Below are positions 7,074-13,983 of a DNA stretch of 64,000 bases, piece after piece (the first letter of the stretch is position 1; each line of letters begins with the position of its first letter). The notes beneath the pieces were generated by a model. That model was given only the letters and a program-made list of their open reading frames with translations, was not told where the DNA came from and did no database searches. This DNA is from Myxococcales bacterium (lineage in GTDB: Bacteria; Myxococcota_A; Polyangia; Polyangiales; Ga0077539): the NCBI GenBank assembly GCA_030652255.1, contig JAUSAZ010000073.1, positions 175,848-239,847 of the forward strand, written 5' to 3'. The translations under genes and the position numbers were made by a program.

Positions 7074-8348
7074 ATGAAGACCTCCTTGCTTGTCGCCGCC
7101 CTGTCGCTCCTCCCCGCCCTCGCCGCCGCGCAGGAGACCTCCCTCGCCGCGCTGCGCGCCGGCGCCTCCACGCCCTCCGGCGCCATCGCGCTCGGCCGCG
7201 CCCTGCGCCGCGCCGGGCGCTTCGAGGAGGCCATGCGGGTGCTCAACGGCGTGCGCGACCCCGCGATGCGCGCCGACGCCCGCTGGGAGGCCGCGAGGGT
7301 GCGCATCGACCAGGGCGCGTACCGCCCCGCGCAGGCGGCGTGCAACGCGATCCCGGCGGGGCAGCGACGGCGCGTGTGCCTCGCGCGGGCCTACCTGGTG
7401 TGGCACCGGGTGGCGCTCGCCGACCGCGAGCTCGAGGCCGCCCGCTCGATGGGCGCGGGCGACGGCGAGCTCCTGCTCGCCACCGGGGACGCGCGGCGGA
7501 TGGCGTCGGACCCTGCGGCCGCGGAGACGGCCTACCGCGCAGCGGCGCAGGCGATGCCCGAGCGCCCCGAACCGCAGCTCGGGCTCGGCGCGGTGGCCGA
7601 CGTGGCGCAGCGGCTCGACGACGCCGAGGCGGCGTACCGGCGCGCGGTCGCGGCCGACCCGACGGACCCGCAGTCGGCGCTGGCGCTGGGGCAGTTCATG
7701 CTGCGCCGCCGGGGCAACGCCGCCGAGGCGCTGCCGCTGCTGCGCCGCGCCGTGGCCGACCGCCCCCAGTGGCCCGAGGCCCTGACGGCGATGGGCGACG
7801 CGCTCGTGGCGACCGGCGACGCGGCCGCGGCGCGGGCGGCCTTCGAGGCGGCGCTGCGCATCGCGCCGACGCAGACCGGGGCCCAGGCGGGCCTCGGGCG
7901 CGCGCTGCTGGGGCTGCAACTGTGGCGCGAGGCCGAGGCGCCCTTCCGCCGGGCGCTCGACCAGGTGGGCACCGACGCGTCGGCGTACGTCGGCATCGCG
8001 GAGGTGTACGAACACACCCAGCGCGAGCCCGAGGCGATGCAGGCCTGGGACGCCGCGATCGACCGCGCCCCCACGGACCCGGTGATCCGGCTGCGCGCCG
8101 CCGAGCTCGCGCACCGCACGCAGCAGAACGCGCTCGCCCGCGCGTACGTCGACCGGGTGCTCGCGGACGCGCCGCGCCACGCCGGGGCGCTGGTGCTGCG
8201 CGGCATCATCGCGGCCGAGGAGGGCGACCGGCCCGCGGCCCGCGTCGCCTTCACCGCCGCGCTCAGCGGCGAAGGGGCCATCGACCGGGCGGCGGTCGAG
8301 CAGCGCCTGCGGGAGCTCGACCAGCCCGCGCGCCCGCGCCGTCGCTGA
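7074..8348 (+). CDS. Periplasmic tetratricopeptide (TPR) repeat protein
   Basis: Encodes 424 residues. A signal peptide (LLVAALSLLPALAAA) is followed by about ten TPR-like helix pairs (for example AEAAYRRAVAADPTDPQSALALGQ, AARAAFEAALRIAPTQTGAQ). These superhelices bind protein partners, and no other domain is visible. It starts 24 nt after the HAD gene, and ccmB starts 19 nt after it. A role beside CcmB in cytochrome c maturation, where TPR proteins such as CcmI occur, is possible but not shown by any specific motif. Confidence 0.78.
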   Translation: MKTSLLVAALSLLPALAAAQETSLAALRAGASTPSGAIALGRALRRAGRFEEAMRVLNGVRDPAMRADARWEAARVRIDQGAYRPAQAACNAIPAGQRRRVCLARAYLVWHRVALADRELEAARSMGAGDGELLLATGDARRMASDPAAAETAYRAAAQAMPERPEPQLGLGAVADVAQRLDDAEAAYRRAVAADPTDPQSALALGQFMLRRRGNAAEALPLLRRAVADRPQWPEALTAMGDALVATGDAAAARAAFEAALRIAPTQTGAQAGLGRALLGLQLWREAEAPFRRALDQVGTDASAYVGIAEVYEHTQREPEAMQAWDAAIDRAPTDPVIRLRAAELAHRTQQNALARAYVDRVLADAPRHAGALVLRGIIAAEEGDRPAARVAFTAALSGEGAIDRAAVEQRLRELDQPARPRRR

Positions 8349-8367
8349 GGCTCAACTCCCCCCCCCG

Positions 8368-9039
8368 ATGCTACGCCACGCCATCGCCATCGCCCGGAAG
8401 GACCTGCTCATCGAGCTGCGCGTGCGCGAGGTCGTTCCCACGATGACCCTCTTCGCGTCGCTGGTCGCGGTGCTCTCGTCGATGTCCCTCTTCGTCGACG
8501 AGGCCACCGGGCGGCAGGTGGCGCCCGGCGTCCTGTGGATCGCCGTCGCCTTCGCGGGCACCCTCGGCCTCTCCCGCACCTGGGACCGCGAGCGCGAGGA
8601 GGGCGCCCTGCGCGCGGTGCTGCTCTCCCCCGTGTCCCCCGCCGCCCTCTTCCTCGGCAAGGCCCTCGGGGCGCTGGTCTTCGTGCTCATCACGGAGTGC
8701 GTCGTGGCCCCGCTGGTCGCGCTGCTCTTGCACGCGCCGGTCTTCGAGCACCTCGCCGCCTTCGCCGCGCTCCTGCTGCTGGGCACCGTCGGCTTCGTCG
8801 CCGCGGGCACCCTCTTCGGCGCGCTGGTCGCCCGCACCCGCGCCCGCGACCTCCTCCTCGCCGTGGTGCTCTACCCCCTGGTGTCGCCGGCCCTGCTCTG
8901 CGGCGTCGTCGCGACCCGCGACCTCTTCGGCGGCGCCCCGGTCTCGCAGCTCGGCGACTGGTTCCGCCTGCTCGTGATCTTCGACCTGGTGTTCATCGCG
9001 GGCGGGGTGGCGCTGCTGCCGACGCTGCTCGCCGACTGA
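8368..9039 (+). CDS. ccmB: Heme exporter protein CcmB
   Basis: Encodes 223 residues, the normal CcmB length, with six predicted membrane helices. Family features include the N-terminal IARKDLLIELRVREVV segment, SRTWDREREEGALRAVLLSPVSPAALFLGKALG after helix 2, and the VLYPLVSPALL stretch near the C-terminus. CcmB is the membrane subunit of the CcmAB ABC transporter, which releases holo-CcmE during cytochrome c maturation. No ccmA, ccmC or ccmE lies next to it here. The gene ends at a hairpin shared with a convergent gene. Confidence 0.88.
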   Translation: MLRHAIAIARKDLLIELRVREVVPTMTLFASLVAVLSSMSLFVDEATGRQVAPGVLWIAVAFAGTLGLSRTWDREREEGALRAVLLSPVSPAALFLGKALGALVFVLITECVVAPLVALLLHAPVFEHLAAFAALLLLGTVGFVAAGTLFGALVARTRARDLLLAVVLYPLVSPALLCGVVATRDLFGGAPVSQLGDWFRLLVIFDLVFIAGGVALLPTLLAD

Positions 9040-9059
9040 CCCGCGGTTTACCGCGTCAG
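9036..9059. terminator. Bidirectional hairpin between convergent genes
   Basis: The stem begins at the ccmB stop codon: CTGAC plus CGCGG on the left pair with CCGCG plus TCAG on the right around a TTTA loop, with a small bulge. It fills the gap between ccmB and the convergent kinase-like gene, so it could end transcription from both sides. No T-run follows. Confidence 0.6.
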
Positions 9060-9063
9060 GTAT

Positions 9064-9996
9064 TCACCACGGGAGCACCGCGGCCTCGCCGTGTCGTCGC
9101 GCGAGCCCGTCGACGTACTGGAGCAGCAGGTCGCGCCGGCGCAGGAGCGACCGGACCTGCCCCGCGCTGAGCGGCGGGCTCGCGCGGTCGGGGTCGAGGG
9201 CCATCTCCGCCAGCACCGAGGCCTCGGTCATCGCGCGCGCCCGGCCGATGACCGCGCGGCTGAAGCGCTGCGTGCGGTTGAGCAGCGAGCGCGAGCGCTG
9301 GAGCAGGCCGTCGACGAAGGGCTCCTCGAAGCCGCCGTTGTTGTCGCGGTAGATGAGGTGCCCCTCGGCGTCCATCGGGACGTTGGCGCCGCTCCATCGG
9401 TCCCAGTTGCCCGTGAGGAAGTCGAACACCAGGAGCGTGGAGATCTCCTCGGCGCGCCGCGCCTGGTCGGGCGGCACCGTGCGCCCCTGGCGGAGCCAGC
9501 GTCCCCAGCGCTCCTGCTCCTCGGGGCCGTCGATGCGCGACGGCCGGAGCACGGGCACCCAGTAGATGGCCGCGCCGCGCGCGGTGTTGTCGCGCTCGAA
9601 GAGCACCGGGCTGGTGGGCGCGAGCCGCAGCGTGGCCCGGGGGATGGCGCGCGAGATGGCGGGCGGCACGCGGTTGAGGCCCAGCAGGCGGTTGAGGCGG
9701 TACGCGGCGATCTCGGCGCGGTAGCTGTCGCGGTGGGTGCTGGTGCGGGGCTTCCACGCCGCGTCGATGCCGCCCTCCAGGCGGAGGTGGAGGTTGACGC
9801 TGGTGCTGCCGACGTTCTGCCGTCCGAGCACCCTGGCGCCGCGGATGGCGTCCAGGATGCGGGCCTCGGAGACGCCGCCGAATTGGCGCGCGTCGGCGAC
9901 CGCGGGCGGAGCGACGGGCGCAGGCTGCGAGCGGGCCGCCAGCGGGCCGAGCGCCACGGCGGCCGCGAGGAGGGGGGAGAGCCATCGACGCATCAT
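9064..9996 (-). CDS. Predicted secreted Fam20C/HipA-fold (PI3/4K-like) kinase
   Basis: Encodes 310 residues from the ATG at 9996. A signal peptide (LLAAAVALGPLAARS) comes first. The rest has the ordered catalytic signatures of the Fam20C/HipA/PI4-kinase-like fold. These are K82 in AAWKP, E95 in YRAEIAAYRLNRLLGLNRVP, D192 and the GNWDR motif (N197, D199, R200), and the metal-binding DNNGGF (D218, N219). Fam20C kinases phosphorylate secreted proteins, and the same residues occur here in the same order. The substrate is unknown, and ATP is normally absent from the bacterial periplasm, so the activity is uncertain. It follows the FG-GAP lipoprotein gene by 68 nt on the same strand. The frame stays open 22 codons further upstream, but the later start gives a proper signal peptide. 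Confidence 0.65.
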   Translation of the reverse strand: MMRRWLSPLLAAAVALGPLAARSQPAPVAPPAVADARQFGGVSEARILDAIRGARVLGRQNVGSTSVNLHLRLEGGIDAAWKPRTSTHRDSYRAEIAAYRLNRLLGLNRVPPAISRAIPRATLRLAPTSPVLFERDNTARGAAIYWVPVLRPSRIDGPEEQERWGRWLRQGRTVPPDQARRAEEISTLLVFDFLTGNWDRWSGANVPMDAEGHLIYRDNNGGFEEPFVDGLLQRSRSLLNRTQRFSRAVIGRARAMTEASVLAEMALDPDRASPPLSAGQVRSLLRRRDLLLQYVDGLARRHGEAAVLPW

Positions 9997-10064
9997 CGGG
10001 TCGGAGGGACGTAGCACGAGCGGCGCGACGACCGGAATTCTCGCGACGGCGCGGAGGCCCAACG

Positions 10065-11774
10065 CTACTCCGCGACGACGACGGCCCCCGCGGGCACCCG
10101 ATGGAGGCGCCGCACCGCGCCGCTCACGAAGCGCACCTCGAGCTCGTCGACCACGGCCGCGGACCCGAGGCCCAGGTGGACCACGTGCGGCGCGGCCCCG
10201 GCGATGGAGAGGTTGCCATCGAGGCGTCGCGCGACGACCCGGTCGCCCACCCGGGCGCGGACGTGGGCGCCGATGCCATCGCGAGCGCCGCCGCGCCCCC
10301 GCGCCGTCACCGTCAGCGCGTTTCCGACGCTGGCGTCGTTGCGCAGCGCCACCATCCTGCCCGGCCGACCCGGGAGCGCGCCGTGGACCATCGCGAGGTC
10401 GAGGTCACCGTCGCCGTCGAAGTCGGCCGCGACCGGGAAGTGCCCGCCGTGGAGCTCGGCGAGTCGCAGCGCGTCGGTGACGTCGTCGAGGCGGTGCCCC
10501 GTGCCGTGCAGCATCACGCCGGCCTGCAGCGTCGGCTCGGGGAACAGCGTCGAGATCCCCGTCATGCCCGTGCCGATGTACACGTCGTCCCGCCCGTCCT
10601 GGTCGTAGTCGAAGACCAGGGGCGTCCACTTGGTCGAGGGCATCCGCGTCGAGTCCGGCTCGAGGTACTGATCGCGAAACCCGGCCATCGGACCCATCCA
10701 GCGGTTGTCCGGGTCGAGGGGATTGAAATGCGGCACCTGCCCGGCCAGGGGGACGCCGTAGGCGTCGGCGCCCCACACCCGCGCCATGTCGACCCAGTGG
10801 CTCTCCACCCGGTGCATCAGCACGTTGCACCCGTAGTTGGTCACCAGCACCTCGTCGACGCCGTCGCCGTCGACGTCGATGGGGCTCACCCCCATGGCGA
10901 AGATCCGGGCGTCGAAGCCCGGGGGCAGCGGCTGCTCGGTGAGCGTGAGCGATCCCCCGACGCGCTCTACCCGGAGCACCTGGTTGCCGCCGTTGAGCAT
11001 CCCGAAGTCGCTCCCGACGATGAGCTCATCGCGGCCGTCGGCGTCGAGGTCGTGCCACCGGAGCGCGAGGGCGCGCCGCGGCTCGGCCCGTACGGACACC
11101 GGCTCGAAATCCCAGGGCGCACGCTGGCGCCACGCCAGCACCCCTTCGGGACAGCCCGAGATGAAGGGGAGGCGACAGTCGCCCTCGCGCGCGGCCGAGG
11201 CGACGACCACGTCGAGGAGACCGTCGGCGTCGAGGTCGCTCAGGGAGATGGCGTTCACGTCCTCGCCGCCGTCGAGGTGGCCAACCAGCACGAAGCGGCC
11301 ACGATCGTTTCGCAGCAGCCGGACGCCCCGGCCGTCGCGGGAGTAGACCAGCAGGTCCGGATCGCCGTCGCCGTCGAGGTCGGCCGTGGCCGTCGACGAG
11401 ATCCGCCGCTGCTCCTCGAGGCCCCAGAGCGAGCCGACATCGACGAAGGCCCCCTCGCGGTTCAACAGCAGCGCCATCGGGCGCATCCCGTCGAAGCCCG
11501 CGACGAGGTCGACCCGACCGTCGCCGTCGAAGTCCGCCGCGCTGAGCACCCCGGCCGCCGGCTCGTTCTCCCCCGTGTTCTCGTCGAAGGTCAGGTGGAG
11601 CCCCCAGCGCTGGTTGGCCTCGCAGAAACCTCCTCTCCGATCGTTCCCCCGAGGCTTGCAGGGCCGATAGCCCTCCATGCGCTCCGCGAAGTCGGCCCCG
11701 TCGCGCTCGGGCGGCGGCGCCCCGGCGCATCCGACCACCATCGACGTCGCCCACGCGCGGATGATATGCCGCAT
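10065..11774 (-). CDS. FG-GAP/VCBS repeat lipoprotein with ASPIC/UnbV-type C-terminus
   Basis: Encodes 569 residues. The N-terminus has a lipobox-like VVGC at residues 13-16, so export and lipid attachment are likely. About seven FG-GAP/VCBS blades follow, each with a calcium-binding Asp-rich loop (DFDGDGRVDLV, DLDGDGDPDLLV, DLDADGLLDVVV, DYDQDGRDDVYI, DFDGDGDLDLAM). Together they suggest an integrin-like beta-propeller. The last 90 residues (ALTVTARGRGGARDGIGAHV to AVRRLHRVPAG) match the ASPIC/UnbV domain. It is probably co-transcribed with the kinase-like gene downstream and is a candidate partner or substrate. A -10-like TTATTT lies 8 nt before the ATG. Confidence 0.82.
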   Translation of the reverse strand: MRHIIRAWATSMVVGCAGAPPPERDGADFAERMEGYRPCKPRGNDRRGGFCEANQRWGLHLTFDENTGENEPAAGVLSAADFDGDGRVDLVAGFDGMRPMALLLNREGAFVDVGSLWGLEEQRRISSTATADLDGDGDPDLLVYSRDGRGVRLLRNDRGRFVLVGHLDGGEDVNAISLSDLDADGLLDVVVASAAREGDCRLPFISGCPEGVLAWRQRAPWDFEPVSVRAEPRRALALRWHDLDADGRDELIVGSDFGMLNGGNQVLRVERVGGSLTLTEQPLPPGFDARIFAMGVSPIDVDGDGVDEVLVTNYGCNVLMHRVESHWVDMARVWGADAYGVPLAGQVPHFNPLDPDNRWMGPMAGFRDQYLEPDSTRMPSTKWTPLVFDYDQDGRDDVYIGTGMTGISTLFPEPTLQAGVMLHGTGHRLDDVTDALRLAELHGGHFPVAADFDGDGDLDLAMVHGALPGRPGRMVALRNDASVGNALTVTARGRGGARDGIGAHVRARVGDRVVARRLDGNLSIAGAAPHVVHLGLGSAAVVDELEVRFVSGAVRRLHRVPAGAVVVAE

Positions 11775-11948
11775 GACGCGACAAATAAGCCGTGAAGCTC
11801 CCGCCCGTCAACGTATCGGCTACGGCTTCCATGCCGCGCGTCATCGAGACCGGCCACGCCGATGGGTTCCGTCGATGGTGGGGGGCGGGTGTGCTCCGCA
11901 GTGCACCCTTGACCTGTCAGCCCGGCTAGGAAATGGTGCCGCCCCGCC

Positions 11949-12755
11949 ATGCGTCACCCCCCCCTCGCGATCGGTTCATTGGTCCTGGTGCTCGGCGCGC
12001 TCGCCAGCGTGGTGGCGGCGCAGCCCCGCCCGCGCCCCGTGGTGCGCCCGGTCCGCGGCGACGCCGCGGTGACCACCGACGCCGCCGCCACCCCGGCGTC
12101 GCCCGTCGACGGCGCCATCGCGACCGACGCCGTGGTTCCTGGTGACGCCGCCGCTGCCGCGGTCGTCGAGGATGGCGGCGTGCGGGTGGGCGACGCGTCC
12201 ATCCCGATGCGACAGCTCGGCACCGGCACCGTGATCCATTTCCCCGTGCCCGAGCAGCTCGCCCGCACGGCGGTTCCGGTGTTCGCGCAGATCCGCTCGA
12301 CCGCCCCCATCGACCACGTCTCGCTCTTCTACCGGGGCGTCGGGGCGCGCCGTTACACCGAGGTCCGCATGCCCGCCCTCGGCCAGCAGTTTCGCCTCCC
12401 GGCAGGCTATGGCGCGATGATCCCCTGCGACGACATCTTCCCGCCGCGGGTCGAGTACTACGTCCAGGCCATCGACTCGTCGGGCGCGCCCAACGGCGGC
12501 GCGGGCACCGCCGACGAGCCCGTGCAGCTCCCCATCGTCGAGCGCCGCGCCTACGCCGCCCCGACGCTCCCCGGGCAGGCCCCCCCGCGCACCTGCGGCT
12601 CGCTCGCGGTCACCGCCACCGTCCGCGACGCGGGCAGCGGCCCCGCCGTCATCGAGCGCGGCACCGCCGACCTCGGCGAGCCCTGCCGCTCCAACAACGA
12701 GTGCCGCCACGGCCTGCGCTGCGGCCTCAACCACCAGTGCGTCTTCGATCGCTAG
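11949..12755 (+). CDS. Hypothetical secreted protein
   Basis: Encodes 268 residues. A signal peptide ends near VVAAQ at residue 25, followed by an Ala/Asp-rich linker (about 30-85). A beta-rich domain follows (IHFPVPEQLARTAVPVFAQI, DHVSLFYRGVGARRYTEVRM, PRVEYYVQAIDSSG), which resembles a fibronectin- or Ig-like module. The last 25 residues hold a small cysteine knot (CRSNNECRHGLRCGLNHQC). No enzymatic motif. It stands alone, 154 nt before gspC, and a strong palindrome follows its stop codon directly. It could be a substrate of the neighbouring type II secretion system, but this is only inferred from position. Confidence 0.7.
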   Translation: MRHPPLAIGSLVLVLGALASVVAAQPRPRPVVRPVRGDAAVTTDAAATPASPVDGAIATDAVVPGDAAAAAVVEDGGVRVGDASIPMRQLGTGTVIHFPVPEQLARTAVPVFAQIRSTAPIDHVSLFYRGVGARRYTEVRMPALGQQFRLPAGYGAMIPCDDIFPPRVEYYVQAIDSSGAPNGGAGTADEPVQLPIVERRAYAAPTLPGQAPPRTCGSLAVTATVRDAGSGPAVIERGTADLGEPCRSNNECRHGLRCGLNHQCVFDR

Positions 12756-12774
12756 CGTTGCCAGTCTGGCAACG
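12756..12774. promoter_or_regulatory. 19-bp perfect palindrome, terminator or operator
   Basis: CGTTGCCAGTCTGGCAACG is a perfect palindrome around a single T. It begins one base after the stop codon of the preceding gene, so as RNA it would form an 8-bp stem with a 3-nt loop and may end transcription. A degenerate copy lies 43 bp downstream (12801-12817) upstream of gspC, which also suits an operator. Confidence 0.55.
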
Positions 12775-12800
12775 GCCCTCCGCGATGACCCGTACACCCC

Positions 12801-12817
12801 CTGCCAGTTCGGCAACC
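12801..12817. promoter_or_regulatory. Second, imperfect copy of the TGCCAGTNNGGCAAC box
   Basis: CTGCCAGTTCGGCAACC matches most of the palindrome at 12756-12774, both containing TGCC-AGTYY-GGCA. The two copies are 43 bp apart, about four helical turns, and lie about 95 and 140 bp upstream of a possible gspC transcription start. This is consistent with a paired regulator site. Confidence 0.4.
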
Positions 12818-12879
12818 GTCCCCCCCGACGGCGCGCCCCACTCCCCCGCGGAGACCGGGGATTTCAGCGCGCACCCCGG

Positions 12880-12901
12880 TGGCACGGGCAGCGCATAGGG
12901 A
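12880..12901 (+). promoter_or_regulatory. Candidate gspC promoter (sigma-54-like and -10-like elements overlapping)
   Basis: TGGCACG (12880-12886) followed by GC at 12893-12894 gives the sigma-54 spacing GG-N10-GC, but the -12 core has GC in place of TT. Overlapping it, TAGGGA (12896-12901) is a -10-like element 8 nt before the gspC ATG. Either could drive the operon, and the sequence does not decide between them. Confidence 0.35.
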
Positions 12902-12909
12902 ACCCACCG

Positions 12910-13974
12910 ATGGCTCGCTGGCTCAACAACATCGAAGGGGTGCTCCGTCGCTACCCCTGGGTGATCCCGCTGGGGGCGCTGGTTCCGTGCGCGTACTTCG
13001 CGGCGCGCGGCACCAACGACCTCGTCGCGGCGCGCCTCTTCGCCGCCGACACCGACTCCCTGGCGCGGGCGCTCCCCGGCGCGGCGGCCATCGCGGCCGC
13101 GAGCGAGCCCGAGGCCGACCACCACGTCCGCGACCGCGCGGCGATCATCCACCGCAACATCTTCGACTCCGACGCGGGCTGCCTCGACTGCGACGCCGGC
13201 ACGCCGGGCGACGCCGAGGTCGCCGATGGCGGCGGAGGCACGCCGCCCCCGGACGAGGTCGCGTACCCCCCGGAGGCCTGCTACCCCGCGCCCCCCGGCG
13301 ACGGGCTCGTGCGCCCGGGGCCCTGCGAGACCACGGCGAAGATCGTCGGCGCGGTGCAGAGCGACGACATCCTGTGGTCCTTCGTGCTGGTGCAGTCGGC
13401 GCCCAACGGCCCGGCGATGCCGTACCGCTTCGGCTCGACGCTCGACAACCGCAACGTCTCCATCATCTCGTGGTGCCAGGCCCTCGGCGCCTACGTGCTG
13501 CTGCGCCCGCCCGGCGGGCAGCGCTGCTTCCTCGCGCAGAACATGCCCCCGCGCAACGCCCCGCCCGCCCCCGCGGCGCCCGTGGCCGCGGCGGCTGCCC
13601 CCGCGGGGGGCGGAGCGCTCGGCGGCGTGCTCGAGGGCATCGAGCGCGTGAGCGCCAACGAGTACAACGTCCGCCGCAGCACCGTCGACCGCATCCTCGA
13701 GAGCCAGGCCGAGCTCATGCGCACCACCCGCATCATGCCGGTCGACCAGGGCGGTCGCGTCATCGGCGTGCAGCTCTTCGGCGTGCGCGGCAACTCCCTG
13801 CTCGGGCGCCTCGGCATGCAGAACGGCGACGTGCTCAACCGCATCAACGGCCTCGACATCGGCTCCCCCGACCGCGCGCTGGAGGCCTACTCCCGCCTCC
13901 GCACGAGCGACAACCTGCAGGTGTCCGTCACCCGTAACGGACAGCCCGTCAACATCGACTTCCACATCCGCTGA
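12910..13974 (+). CDS. gspC: Type II secretion system protein GspC
   Basis: Encodes 354 residues. There is a short cytoplasmic N-terminus, one membrane segment (about 15-31), then a periplasmic region carrying the GspC homology-region-like segment (KIVGAVQSDDILWSFVLVQ). A C-terminal PDZ-like domain spans about 250-354 (GVQLFGVRGNSLLGRLGMQNGDVLNRINGLDI). GspC couples the inner-membrane platform to the GspD secretin. The linker after the membrane segment is unusual, with cysteine and Asp/Gly-rich sequence (about 85-115) like the DxG linkers of lipoproteins in this window. It is the first gene of the gsp operon; gspD starts 9 nt after it. Confidence 0.9.
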   Translation: MARWLNNIEGVLRRYPWVIPLGALVPCAYFAARGTNDLVAARLFAADTDSLARALPGAAAIAAASEPEADHHVRDRAAIIHRNIFDSDAGCLDCDAGTPGDAEVADGGGGTPPPDEVAYPPEACYPAPPGDGLVRPGPCETTAKIVGAVQSDDILWSFVLVQSAPNGPAMPYRFGSTLDNRNVSIISWCQALGAYVLLRPPGGQRCFLAQNMPPRNAPPAPAAPVAAAAAPAGGGALGGVLEGIERVSANEYNVRRSTVDRILESQAELMRTTRIMPVDQGGRVIGVQLFGVRGNSLLGRLGMQNGDVLNRINGLDIGSPDRALEAYSRLRTSDNLQVSVTRNGQPVNIDFHIR

Positions 13975-13983
13975 GCCAAGCCA

